Shown here: in pieces, positions 25,863 to 35,267 of the stretch
Numbering within the stretch: the first letter of the stretch is position 1
How the letters are laid out: every line of letters begins with the position of its first letter
Assembly: GCA_023145965.1 (NCBI GenBank)
Contig: JAGLDC010000042.1
Location: forward strand, 1-61,692
Length of the DNA stretch: 61,692 nucleotides
Reading direction: 5' to 3'
Source of the DNA: a bacterium
GTDB lineage: Bacteria; UBP14; UBA6098
Notes under the pieces: generated by a model
The model's database searches: none
What the model was told of the DNA's origin: nothing
Seen by the model: only the letters and a program-made list of their open reading frames with translations
Position numbers and translations under genes: made by a program

Positions 25863-27065
25863 ATGAGAAAATTGTTAATTCTATCGGCTTTAATTGCTTT
25901 TGTATTCGTAGCATATGCCGAATACATTCCGGTTGGGATGGACGCTCGCGCCTATTCGATGGGCAATGCTGTTGCGACAGGTTCTGTTGGACCAGCCTCC
26001 ATACTTCGCAATCCCTCCGGTATCGGTTGGATGGAAACAGGTGCAATCTCACTTACCGGTAAGTTGGTTGTTCTTGGTAGCATGGGTTTTGAAGACGATG
26101 TGTATGAAGACCAAGGACTCGAAGACCATACGATGGCCGAACAAATGAACGCCAAGATTCCCGGTGTTGCATTTGCGACTCCGTTACCGATTGATGCGCC
26201 ATTCGATCTGGTCGGCGGAATTGCTTGGGGTCAGTTCTTCGATTTTTCTGGGAAAGTCAAAGAGACTTACACAGTCAGTTCAACGAACACTGAATACGAG
26301 AATATCAATACCAACAAGGGCGGCTTCAATCTTCTCACTCCGGCGATTGCTGCGCGTTTTGCAGGCAATTATGTCGTCGGTCTTAGCTATGGTTTTGCTT
26401 TCCTTTCTAATGCGAACTCTTCTGGCACAGGGGAAACCTCGAATCCTAGCAGCGAAAGCGAATACGAAATGACTCGCAAAGTCACGGGTTCCATGCTTCA
26501 GCTTTCTGCACAGGGAAAATTTCTCGATAAGCTTACAGTTGGTTTCAGCTTTGCACCCGCTTTTAAAATGGAATACGAAGATATAGAATATGATGATGGA
26601 ACCAACAGTTATGATATAGATGATGTCAAGTATGAATTCCCGGCCTACATGGCTTTCGGCGCTTCTTTTGATGTTACTCAAGATGTGACAATTTTAGGAG
26701 AATATCAGAATCGCCCCTATGATGATACCGAGGTTGAAAATGTTGACTCCGGTATTGAGAATGGGTCTTCCATTCGTTTAGGTGTGGAATATCGTGGCCC
26801 GGTTGCTCTCCGTGCCGGGTTCTTCACCGACAAGATAATGACTCCCGCCGAGCCGGGAGAAGATGAGCCTGCCGGTGCCATGGGAATCACCGCCGGTCTC
26901 GGCGTTGCGGTTGGTCCGGTGGGACTCGATCTCGGTGCTTTTTATCAGAGTGCCAAATGGGAAAGCAATACGGGTATGGGAACCGGAAACGATGAAGATT
27001 TCTCAACTAATCTTGTAGGTATTGCCGTTACTGCGACCTATGAGCTCGATGTATTCGGGAAATAA
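25863..27065 (+). CDS. PorV/FadL-like outer membrane beta-barrel protein
   Basis: 400 residues. Signal peptide MRKLLILSALIAFVFVAYA ends at ~19. The start of the mature part, GMDARAYSMGNAVATGS followed by ILRNPSGIGW, is the pattern of PorV/UPF0164 and FadL-type barrels in FCB phyla (conserved NP-G near a plug-like N-terminus). The rest alternates hydrophobic/polar strands with acidic, Ser-rich loops and ends in a short aromatic strand (ATYELDVFGK). In type IX secretion PorV shuttles cargo to the outer membrane, which would fit the sorting-domain proteins downstream, but the assignment is only at fold level. Confidence 0.75.
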   Translation: MRKLLILSALIAFVFVAYAEYIPVGMDARAYSMGNAVATGSVGPASILRNPSGIGWMETGAISLTGKLVVLGSMGFEDDVYEDQGLEDHTMAEQMNAKIPGVAFATPLPIDAPFDLVGGIAWGQFFDFSGKVKETYTVSSTNTEYENINTNKGGFNLLTPAIAARFAGNYVVGLSYGFAFLSNANSSGTGETSNPSSESEYEMTRKVTGSMLQLSAQGKFLDKLTVGFSFAPAFKMEYEDIEYDDGTNSYDIDDVKYEFPAYMAFGASFDVTQDVTILGEYQNRPYDDTEVENVDSGIENGSSIRLGVEYRGPVALRAGFFTDKIMTPAEPGEDEPAGAMGITAGLGVAVGPVGLDLGAFYQSAKWESNTGMGTGNDEDFSTNLVGIAVTATYELDVFGK

Positions 27066-27080
27066 CTAAAAGCCACCATG

Positions 27081-27135
27081 TTCCGGTTATTTTTACCGGA
27101 ATTCAGAGGCCGCCTTTCGGGGCGGCCTTTTTTTA
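27081..27135 (+). terminator. Double terminator hairpin after the barrel gene
   Basis: A first stem TTCCGGT/ACCGGAA (27081-27087, 27095-27101) is followed by AGGCCGCC/GGCGGCCT (27107-27114, 27121-27128) with seven T behind. The second is a strong intrinsic terminator. The remaining ~200 bases to the next gene hold nothing I can identify. Confidence 0.88.
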
Positions 27136-27334
27136 TTTGGGTCTTTATCGCAATATGAGGGCTCCGGGCAGATAATATTATTTGGAAGTTGCGTTTATTT
27201 AAACAGGCCGCAAGGTTTCTCGATGGTCGGCTATTTCAATACAATATCGATTGCCACACTACAGCATTAGCTAGCAATGCCGACAGATGATTTGCTTGAA
27301 GGCTTAGCTTAATCGCTACTTATAACCAAGATTC

Positions 27335-29269
27335 TCATTTCAGATATATTATCTTCGTGCAGATGGCTGAAGCTGTCTGTTCAGAGAATGTCGCCCGGAT
27401 GAGATAGACTCCGGAGGTGATAGTTGGGCTGGGTGTCCAGATGAACTCGTTTTTCCCGTCATTTCGGCCCGAAGGGAAAAAATCTCCATCGTGTTTTATA
27501 GGATTTCTCGCTACACTCGAAATGATATCGACACGTCGCCCGTCGAGGTCGAAGATTTCCACCAATGCAATGCAGGGCAAAGGACTCCCGTTAATGGAAA
27601 CCTTTACAGTAGAATTGAAGGGATTTGGATAGGTGGAAATAGTGTATTCTCTAGGAAGGTTTCTATCTTGAATGCCAATTGAGTATGTTGAAAAATACCA
27701 ACTTTGATTGAGCACATTTGGCCCGCAGGAATCGGGTTTATCCTGAATCGAAACCTCGACCCAGACAGTATCACCGGCTTCTATTTCTATTCCAGCTGTT
27801 GGAAGATGAACTAAAAATGTGTCGGAGTCCAAGATGACCGCAGGTGATGCGAGGGTTAGGGTTTCAGAATTGAATATCGCATAGAATGAAGATGTGTCGA
27901 GCCCTGAACCTTCGTCTTGGAAATAGAGTTTTGCAGTTATTTCTTCGTCATCGATTACCTCTGCTGAATCGGGATATCTATAATTCAATCGAGGTGAAGA
28001 GCGATCGACAAAAGCGAGCCATGAAAGCGGTAGCGTTTCGCAAGGATTACCAAGAAGGTCATCGACGGAAGTCAATTCGAAGAGTAAAGTATCACCATCA
28101 GAAAAAGAAGTCGAGAAGATCAGGCCGCTATCGGAAAGGCATAGTTCGTCGTCGTAGCAATCGTAAGCAACACCTCCTACGCTGAAGGAAATCGAAGTGC
28201 TATCTATTCCATCGGCATCACGCAGGCGCACGAACACATCGAAATCGGTGCAGGCTATCCATGTGCTGTCGGCGGGCCAGAATTCGCTCACAATCGGGCC
28301 TTCCGTGAAAGGAATTGCCTGTATTCTCTTTATGCCTAAGCGATCTGTTCCGATATACCAATAATCTCCAAGTGAAGGATGGGGTCCGACGGCGAAATCT
28401 AAAACTTGACATGTAATCGAATCTCCCAGAGGTGACCACGTTGTGCCCCGGTCGGAGGATATTTTTACGCCGTAACCACCACCAATTATAAGATAATCGG
28501 AGGAGATGTCTGATGCCCAGATACAGTTTGAGGGCGGTTCTGCAAGAGAATGATTTTCCCAATCGAGACCGCAATTTCGGCTAATTGCCAGGCCTCCCCA
28601 ACACGCTGCGAAGAGCATCGAGGAGTCTTCGTGTGATACTACAATATCGTTTGGACTCATCGACTCTGTAAAGACGAAAATTGAGCGCCATGATTCACCG
28701 TAATCTACCGAGCCGAAGAATTCGCCTGCATTATCCCATGCATAGACTCTGTGATTATAGACGGGATCGACTACAACACCACCAAAGGTTCCTCCTGCCG
28801 GTGTTGAAAGGACAGATTCCCATGTGGCTCCACCATCGGTTGATCGGATAACCTCAGCACCCCAAGCATATACAAGGGAATAATCTAAAGGGTCGAAGAC
28901 TGCACCATCGGCATGGAATAGCCATGATGGTGGGGGAAAATCGAATGTAGTGCCGTAATCGTTGCTTCGCCATATGCCATCTGAGAATGAACCACTGCCC
29001 AGCGCGGCGAATATAGTTTCAGCTGTAGCCGGATGTAGTGCTCCTCCCTGATAGTGGCCCAGTGTATCCCAGCTATGACCGGCATCTGGTGTTCGAAAAA
29101 GCTCGAGCCTGATGTCGGATGGAGCACCTAAAACAGTATAAATCGAGTCGGGATTAACCGGGTCTGGCATTACCACGAGGCTAGAGCGTCCCACCGGGCC
29201 AATGTCCTCCCATGTTTGAGCGAAAGTAAGAATAGAGATAGATATTAATATAACTAAAAAATATTTCAT
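27335..29269 (-). CDS. Secreted BNR/sortilin-repeat protein with C-terminal sorting domain
   Basis: 644 residues. Signal peptide MKYFLVILISISILTFA. Residues ~18-330 hold repeated BNR/beta-propeller blades (SxDxGxTW-type: TPDAGHSWDTLG, STDGGATWESVL, SVDYGESWRSIF, SSDRGTTWSPLG). An Ig-like region follows to ~540, and the end (YPNPFNSTVKVS ... TSGVYLIRATF) is a FlgD-like or type IX sorting domain, with an unusual insert between its strands. It is probably surface-attached or secreted and binds glycans or protein. Starts 10 bases after the cyclase gene with AGGAG before the ATG, so it is part of that operon. Confidence 0.85.
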   Translation of the reverse strand: MKYFLVILISISILTFAQTWEDIGPVGRSSLVVMPDPVNPDSIYTVLGAPSDIRLELFRTPDAGHSWDTLGHYQGGALHPATAETIFAALGSGSFSDGIWRSNDYGTTFDFPPPSWLFHADGAVFDPLDYSLVYAWGAEVIRSTDGGATWESVLSTPAGGTFGGVVVDPVYNHRVYAWDNAGEFFGSVDYGESWRSIFVFTESMSPNDIVVSHEDSSMLFAACWGGLAISRNCGLDWENHSLAEPPSNCIWASDISSDYLIIGGGYGVKISSDRGTTWSPLGDSITCQVLDFAVGPHPSLGDYWYIGTDRLGIKRIQAIPFTEGPIVSEFWPADSTWIACTDFDVFVRLRDADGIDSTSISFSVGGVAYDCYDDELCLSDSGLIFSTSFSDGDTLLFELTSVDDLLGNPCETLPLSWLAFVDRSSPRLNYRYPDSAEVIDDEEITAKLYFQDEGSGLDTSSFYAIFNSETLTLASPAVILDSDTFLVHLPTAGIEIEAGDTVWVEVSIQDKPDSCGPNVLNQSWYFSTYSIGIQDRNLPREYTISTYPNPFNSTVKVSINGSPLPCIALVEIFDLDGRRVDIISSVARNPIKHDGDFFPSGRNDGKNEFIWTPSPTITSGVYLIRATFSEQTASAICTKIIYLK

Positions 29270-29279
29270 CTGTCCACTC

Positions 29280-32243
29280 CTATGGTTTTGTTATTTTTCC
29301 CAATCTTTCCAATGCCGATGGGTTGTTTTCGGCAATAACCTGTTTGAGGTTTTTTTTAAGAATATGGTATGCACTCTTATCGCCGGTTTTAGAGTAAAGA
29401 TCGAGTAGAGCTATTCCTGTATCGATTTGACCTTCCCAGTCACCGGAGGAAGCTGCAATTTTATAGGCTTTTTTTACACCTTTGATAGCGGCATCGAATT
29501 TGCCATCGATGGCATCTTCCATAGCAAGGCCTAATTCTGCATCGACGATTCGTTGAGAATCGTCGATTTCGCGGGCGATCAGAAGGGCTTTTCGATGGAA
29601 TTTTCTTGCTTGGACGATGTTGCCCATTTCACGCGAAGTATCTCCTAGATTTGAAAAACAGAGGGCTACGCCGCGCCTATCGCCGATCTGTTCAAAAATT
29701 TTAAGGGCGGTCGTATATTGTTCCGCTTCGTTTTTTTTATCACCTCTAAGTCGATATATTTGAGCCAGATTTACTGAATTGATAGCACTTCCTCGAAGAT
29801 TGCCGAGTTTATTATCGATTTTGCCGGAGCGTTCGAGATATTCCTCAGCTAAATTCAGTTCTCCAATCTGTGCTTCGAGCCAACCGAGGTTTCCCATAAG
29901 ATTTGCTACTCCAGGAGAATCTGCTGTTTTAGGAGTATTGGCCAGACCCGACAAATAGAGTTTTTTTGCTTTGTCAAGATCTCCGAGGTCGGAGAGGAGA
30001 GTGCCGTAGTTTGTGAGTGCTTGAAGAAGGCGTTCGTTTTCCTTCGGCATAGATTTAAGCATCACGAGGAGCTTTTCATAAAGTTTCATGGCAGAATCGA
30101 ATTTACCCAGTTCGTGATTAGCTAGGGCAATACGATTAAGGGAATCGCTTTCGATTGTTTTTCGATTTTGAGAAACAGCCAGTGCAAGTGAGCGTTTGTT
30201 TAAAGCGATGACTCTATCGAGGTTTCCAGCATACCAGTAGAGTTTTCCGGCTAATTCAATTGCTGTGAATATTTCATCGGTAAGTTTCCAATTTATCGCG
30301 TTTTTGTCTGGTGTTGCAAGAGCTTTTTCATAGTAATATAATGCCTCGCGGTTTGCGAACTTATTTTCCTGTTTTTTACCTGCTTTTATACTATAGATAA
30401 GAGCCTTGTCATCAATATCACCGAGACTGTAATGTTGGGCGAGGACTTCATAAAAATCCTGAACACTATCGGCGTAAAGTAGTTCGATTTCCTTGGCGGC
30501 ATCTATGTGGATTTTTTTTCTCGAGGATAAAAACAGAGATTCATATGCAGCCAGCATCGTTGGAAGAGATATAAATTTTAGATTATTTCCAATTCGAGAA
30601 AGGAAATCTGCAGAAATCAGATCGTCGAGCCCGTGTTCAATTAAAGATTCCCCGGCAAGATTAGTTAATAATCTTTCTGGGAATTCTATTCCGAAAACGG
30701 AGGCAAGGCGAACTAGCTCGCGTGCATCTGGTGGAAGATTATCTATTCTGGCTGCCATTATGTTTTCGATTCCCCCGGGGAGGATTCGGTTTAAATTACC
30801 ATCGAGAGTAGCAACGCCCCTAGAGAATTTAATTTTATTTTGTTCTTTAAGCAGTTTAGCCAATTCGACTATATAGCCCGGGTGTCCTTTTGTTGTTTTG
30901 TAAACGATGTCGGCTAACTCACTAGAAATTCTATTCGTTCCTAGGGAATATTTAAGTAGGCTTTTTGAAGACTTGGCGTTGAGAGATCTAAATTTCACCA
31001 CATTTTGTGAGATTTTGGTTATCCATTCATCGATTTGTCGCGCGGAAATTATCTGGGTAAACCTGGGCAAGCCGGTAATTGAGTCTAAAATACGAATTGT
31101 TGAGGGGTCCAGGTTTTCAGCCCCATCAACAAAGAAGAATATTTTCTTGTTTTTGTTAATAGTTGAAAAAAGTTCGATTATCATTTTATCGAGTATGTCT
31201 CGCTTTTCCGTAGGTTTAAGAAAGCGAGTCTTATCAGTATCCGGGATATGTATATTCAGTATTCCGGAGAAAAGCGGGAAGGTATCGTTCAGTTCAGGTA
31301 GTAGTTGTTTTATTTTTTTCTGGGGATTTGAGCCGAGTATTTGACCTATCAGCCTTTGTAATGGGGCATATGGTATATTTTCGCTCCATCTAGCGCCTTC
31401 GATAAAGATCGATGAATATCCCGAGGTTGCGATTTTTCTTCGAAGGTGATTAAGCATCAGAGTTTTACCGTAACCAGCTTCTCCAAGAATAATTGTATTT
31501 GTATCTTCCGATAATAAGCGCGTAAGATATTTTAATTCATTCTCCCTACCTATAAGCTGGGGTATCTTGTTGACTGCGTCCCTGTTTTTAATACAAATAG
31601 CCCTTCTGGCTTGTATAGGTTTGTTTTTGCCTTTTAATAGGAGGGCGCGAGGTTTTGAGTAAATAAACAGGTCTTTGGTTTTTTTGTATGTTTCCGGGCC
31701 AACCAGGATTTCGCCGCTTGAAGCCGAGCTTTCCAGGCGAGAGGCTATATTCACGGCATCGCCGATGGTAGTGTATTCTCTATGTTGATTATTGCCAACA
31801 ACACCGGCAACGACCTGTCCGGTGTTAATCCCGATAGAAACCTCGAGGCCTTCGATTTCAGCCACGCGATCGATTATCTCCAGAGATGCTGCTATAGCGC
31901 GCTTGGGATCATCCTCGTGGAAGACCGGAGCGCCAAAGAGAATCATTGCGGCATCGCCCATGAATTTATCGACGGTGCCGTCATATTTACTGACTGGTTC
32001 CAGTATCTTGGAAAAAAGATCGTTCAGAAGGAAAATGACTTCCTCGGCATCGCGTCCTTCGCAAAGGGGAGTGAAGCCAGCAATATCAACAAAAATAATA
32101 GAGACTTCCCTTCGTTCGCCGACTCTATCTAGATTATCGGGATTTCGCGATACCCTCTCGAAAACCTGTTTTGGTATGAATGAAGCGATCGCACTTAAGA
32201 CGCGTGGATCTTTAAGTAATAGATATTCGCTTTCAATGGCCAT
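29280..32243 (-). CDS. Class III adenylate cyclase/AAA ATPase/TPR regulatory protein
   Basis: 987 residues in three parts. 45-175 is a class III nucleotide cyclase with both metal Asp (FVDIAGF D53; GDAAM D97) and the transition-state pair in NIASRL (N165, R169), so it should be active, most likely on ATP. 225-590 is an AAA/STAND-type ATPase with Walker A GEAGYGKT at 254-261 and Walker B KIFFFVDGAE. ~610-960 is a run of TPR repeats (ALTNYGTLLSDLGDLDKA, split motif NYGTLLSDLGDL). A signalling hub that makes cAMP or uses the domain as a switch. The genes around it are a sigma-54 activator and secreted proteins. Confidence 0.9.
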   Translation of the reverse strand: MAIESEYLLLKDPRVLSAIASFIPKQVFERVSRNPDNLDRVGERREVSIIFVDIAGFTPLCEGRDAEEVIFLLNDLFSKILEPVSKYDGTVDKFMGDAAMILFGAPVFHEDDPKRAIAASLEIIDRVAEIEGLEVSIGINTGQVVAGVVGNNQHREYTTIGDAVNIASRLESSASSGEILVGPETYKKTKDLFIYSKPRALLLKGKNKPIQARRAICIKNRDAVNKIPQLIGRENELKYLTRLLSEDTNTIILGEAGYGKTLMLNHLRRKIATSGYSSIFIEGARWSENIPYAPLQRLIGQILGSNPQKKIKQLLPELNDTFPLFSGILNIHIPDTDKTRFLKPTEKRDILDKMIIELFSTINKNKKIFFFVDGAENLDPSTIRILDSITGLPRFTQIISARQIDEWITKISQNVVKFRSLNAKSSKSLLKYSLGTNRISSELADIVYKTTKGHPGYIVELAKLLKEQNKIKFSRGVATLDGNLNRILPGGIENIMAARIDNLPPDARELVRLASVFGIEFPERLLTNLAGESLIEHGLDDLISADFLSRIGNNLKFISLPTMLAAYESLFLSSRKKIHIDAAKEIELLYADSVQDFYEVLAQHYSLGDIDDKALIYSIKAGKKQENKFANREALYYYEKALATPDKNAINWKLTDEIFTAIELAGKLYWYAGNLDRVIALNKRSLALAVSQNRKTIESDSLNRIALANHELGKFDSAMKLYEKLLVMLKSMPKENERLLQALTNYGTLLSDLGDLDKAKKLYLSGLANTPKTADSPGVANLMGNLGWLEAQIGELNLAEEYLERSGKIDNKLGNLRGSAINSVNLAQIYRLRGDKKNEAEQYTTALKIFEQIGDRRGVALCFSNLGDTSREMGNIVQARKFHRKALLIAREIDDSQRIVDAELGLAMEDAIDGKFDAAIKGVKKAYKIAASSGDWEGQIDTGIALLDLYSKTGDKSAYHILKKNLKQVIAENNPSALERLGKITKP

Positions 32244-32269
32244 TTAAAGTCCGATATAAGCTAACAAAC

Positions 32270-32656
32270 CTATTTGATAGCATCGTCAACCAGATTTTTT
32301 GGTTGACCGTCATTCAATATTATCCATACATCGATAGTTTTATCATTATCGATATTTCCTTCGGCCCTTAATGAGAAATATGTGGTTTTAATATCTGTTA
32401 CCTTCATTTTATAATATGTTCCTTTTGAAGGTATGTCTAGGCTGTCCAGATACCAAGTATATTTGCTATTTCGAGCTTGATATGATTTTTGTTTAATCTG
32501 GGCTTTTCTTAGCATCTGTTGTGCTTCTCTTTGTCTAAGTCTAATACTATCGACCGAAACATTCTCGAATTTTGGTCCATTAATAAGCGGCATGCCATAT
32601 TCGAAGAAGAGATAAAAAGCTCCTGCGATCAGTAAAATAATGAAGACTACTTTCAT
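32270..32656 (-). CDS. Pseudopilin-like small membrane protein
   Basis: 128 residues: one N-terminal hydrophobic helix (VFIILLIAGAFYLFFEYG), a helix rich in Q/R (QREAQQMLRKAQIKQKSYQ), then a small beta domain (YTWYLDSLD, TYYKMKVTDI, FSLRAEGNIDNDKTIDVWII). The layout, with YxxxY after the helix and the GNIDNDKTIDVW strand, resembles the globular part of type IV pilins or GspG-like pseudopilins, but there is no prepilin peptidase motif (G followed by FxxxE), so it is not a standard pilin. Function unknown. It lies 26 bases upstream of the cyclase gene. Confidence 0.65.
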   Translation of the reverse strand: MKVVFIILLIAGAFYLFFEYGMPLINGPKFENVSVDSIRLRQREAQQMLRKAQIKQKSYQARNSKYTWYLDSLDIPSKGTYYKMKVTDIKTTYFSLRAEGNIDNDKTIDVWIILNDGQPKNLVDDAIK

Positions 32657-32726
32657 TAACGACCTCCTTTATATTGTTATTATAAATGCTTAAACATACA
32701 AAACCAAGGCTAAAGTAATTTTGAAA

Positions 32727-34127
32727 CTACTTTATTCCATATTTATTCAATTTTCTGTATAGTGTTCTCAAGCTGATATTTAATGCTTTTGCCGTTAAAG
32801 GTTTATCAAAATTGTTTTCCTCGAGAGTTCCAATAATGAGGTGTTTTTTTTGTTCATCGATATCTAATTCTACGCTTCGAATGGTGGAATTTTCAAGTAT
32901 ATCCAGCCGTGATTGTATTTCTGACAATTTGGAGAATATGAGCATTAGAGCTTTTTCGATGTTTGCATAACTATTAACATTGATGTCATTTTTTTCCAGC
33001 AGGACTGGTAGAGGCCTTCCAAAAAGCTCATGTTCTTTGAAATATGAATCGAAATCCGATGGAGAAACTGTTTTTTCGCCTGAAAGGAGTATTGCATTTT
33101 CAACGAGGTTTTTTAATTCACGCACATTTCCCGGCCAATGATAATCCATCATATGCGTGATTGTTGCCGAGTTGAATCCTCTGTTGTCGATTTTTCTTTG
33201 TTCGGCAATTTCCGATGAGAATTTATAGATGAGTATTGGTATATCTTCCGGTCGTTCCCTTAAAGGGGGAATCTTAATTTTAACTGCCGCAAGGCGGTAG
33301 TATAGGTCTTGTCGGAATTTTCGAGCCAGTGTTTCGTTTATCAAGTCTTTATTGGTGGCACATAGGAGTCTAATATTAATTTGTATCGGTTCTTTTCCTC
33401 CAACGCGAATAATGTCTCGGGTTTCAAGAACTCGAAGTAGTTTAGCTTGAACCGGCAATGGGAGTTCACCAATTTCGTCGAGGAAAAGGGTTCCTCCCTC
33501 GGCCTGTTCGAAGAAGCCTTGGTGTTTATTCACTGCACCCGTGAAAGATCCTTTTTCATGGCCAAAAAGCTCGCTTTCGAGAGTGCCGGGAGCGATAGCT
33601 GCAGCGTTGATCGGCAGGAATGGCCTCGATGCTCGTTTACTGAGCTTATGTATTGCTTTTGCGACCAATTCCTTTCCTGTGCCGGATTCGCCCACAATAA
33701 GGATGGATAGGTCGGTCGAGGCGACGCGATAAATAAGTTCGCTTATGGCCTTTATCTCAGGCGATTTTCCAACAAGGTTACATTCTGTCAGAAGACGCTT
33801 AGTTTGAATGAGGCGTTGGATATTTTGAGCTAAATTTTCTTTATCTGTGAGTTTTCGAATAGCCAAATCGACCAGTGAAAGCGCGACCTTATCAGAGAGA
33901 ATTGTATCTCCGATAAGAACAACGCTCATAAGCGGGTTCTTTTTTGATATTTTTCGAATTATCGATTCAATAGAAAGAGAATAATTGCCGGGGCATATGA
34001 CAATAACCTCGAATTTTCTTTGGTTGAGGATTTTAAACGCATCTGCTACGCCGATTGAAATCTCATCATCTTTTTTGAGATCTATTGGGCATTTACCCCT
34101 TTGTGTAAGAAAGAGTGTGCCTTTCAT
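32727..34127 (-). CDS. Sigma-54 dependent transcription activator (NtrC family)
   Basis: 466 residues. 1-110 is a receiver-like domain without the usual phospho-Asp pocket (VIVICPGNYS where DxxxPG would be), so input may not be phosphorylation. 118-345 is the AAA+ sigma-54 contact domain: Walker A GESGTGKE (146-153), GSFTGA loop (193-198), Walker B LFLDEI (214-219). 430-466 is a Fis-type HTH (ALNISLRTLYRKLNKYG). It should switch on sigma-54 promoters. The ATG overlaps the rseP stop by one base (TAATG), and the pseudopilin/cyclase genes follow. Confidence 0.92.
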   Translation of the reverse strand: MKGTLFLTQRGKCPIDLKKDDEISIGVADAFKILNQRKFEVIVICPGNYSLSIESIIRKISKKNPLMSVVLIGDTILSDKVALSLVDLAIRKLTDKENLAQNIQRLIQTKRLLTECNLVGKSPEIKAISELIYRVASTDLSILIVGESGTGKELVAKAIHKLSKRASRPFLPINAAAIAPGTLESELFGHEKGSFTGAVNKHQGFFEQAEGGTLFLDEIGELPLPVQAKLLRVLETRDIIRVGGKEPIQINIRLLCATNKDLINETLARKFRQDLYYRLAAVKIKIPPLRERPEDIPILIYKFSSEIAEQRKIDNRGFNSATITHMMDYHWPGNVRELKNLVENAILLSGEKTVSPSDFDSYFKEHELFGRPLPVLLEKNDINVNSYANIEKALMLIFSKLSEIQSRLDILENSTIRSVELDIDEQKKHLIIGTLEENNFDKPLTAKALNISLRTLYRKLNKYGIK

Positions 34128-35185
34128 TATTTCCCAAAAAGTGTTGTAATATCGTTAAAAGTCACATAAATCATAAGCGCCAGGATTAATAGAAAACCGA
34201 TTTGTTGTATAGCTATACGAATTTTGAAAGATAGTGGTTTGCGAGTGATTGCCTCGATAGCTACTAATAAGAGTTGGCCGCCATCGAGGGCTGGAAGTGG
34301 AAGCAGATTCAGAAGGCCGAGGTTGACCGACAATGCTGCGAGAAAGAATAAGAATGATGCCCAACCGGATTTGGCACTTGCACCGGCCATTTTGGCTATT
34401 AGAATCGGTCCACCGATGTCGCCTTTTGATACACCTGAAGTGAATATTTTCTTAAAGAATGATGCCATGGAAACAAAGACATCGCCCATTAAAGCAAAAG
34501 AAGCTGGAACGGCTCGAAGGGCACCCATGGGGGTGAAGTCAATGTTTGGTTGGATACCGATCAAACCTATTTTTATTGCACCAGAATCTGTTGAGAACTC
34601 TTGTTCGGCAGGAACGATTGGGAGTGTTATTATCTCATCGGCGCGGGAAAGCGAAAATACGATTCGTTCATTTGGTTTGTTATGGACATATTCTGCGAGT
34701 TGATCCCAGCTTGCGATTGCAATGCCATCGATAGAGACAATACTATCTGAAGCGATAACACCGGCGGAGTCAGCCGGTGTTCCCTCTATAACACCACCGA
34801 TAACAGCGTTACTTGAAACATCACCCATTCCGTGAAAGGCAATGACTGCCCAAAATAGGAATATAGCTAGAACAAAGTTCATGAATGGTCCCGCAATCAT
34901 GATGGATGCCCGTATCCATTTTGGGCGAGCAGAGAGTTCATGTGGTAGGGGAGGTTTGTCAGCGCGTTCGGCATTCTCGCCGGCCAACTTGACATAACCA
35001 CCAAAAGGTATTGCGCCAATAGCATAGACTGTTTCGCCGATTGTCTTTTTAAGAAGTGTTGGAGGAAAGCCAATAGAGAACTTTTCTACACGCACACCGC
35101 CGAGTTTTGACATAGCAAAATGTCCGAATTCGTGGACAAATACTATAACGCTGATAACTATAATTGTCGAAAGTAAAGTGATCAT
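34127..35185 (-). CDS. rseP: RIP metalloprotease RseP
   Basis: 352 residues, site-2 protease. Zinc motif HEFGH at 18-22 in the first helix, one PDZ domain in the middle (GVIASDSIVSIDGIAI), and the LDGG motif in LLPLPALDGGQLLLV near 300. It cleaves anti-sigma factors in the membrane during envelope stress. In many bacteria rseP sits by dxr, cdsA or bamA; here it is followed by the sigma-54 activator, coupled by TAATG. The gene starts 82 bases from the divergent YoaP-like gene. Confidence 0.92.
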   Translation of the reverse strand: MITLLSTIIVISVIVFVHEFGHFAMSKLGGVRVEKFSIGFPPTLLKKTIGETVYAIGAIPFGGYVKLAGENAERADKPPLPHELSARPKWIRASIMIAGPFMNFVLAIFLFWAVIAFHGMGDVSSNAVIGGVIEGTPADSAGVIASDSIVSIDGIAIASWDQLAEYVHNKPNERIVFSLSRADEIITLPIVPAEQEFSTDSGAIKIGLIGIQPNIDFTPMGALRAVPASFALMGDVFVSMASFFKKIFTSGVSKGDIGGPILIAKMAGASAKSGWASFLFFLAALSVNLGLLNLLPLPALDGGQLLLVAIEAITRKPLSFKIRIAIQQIGFLLILALMIYVTFNDITTLFGK

Positions 35186-35267
35186 TAAATCTCGATTTGC
35201 TAATAAATATTGAATAACCTATTTTTTAATATATCATTAATAGATATTATTTCAATTCACAAAAAAA

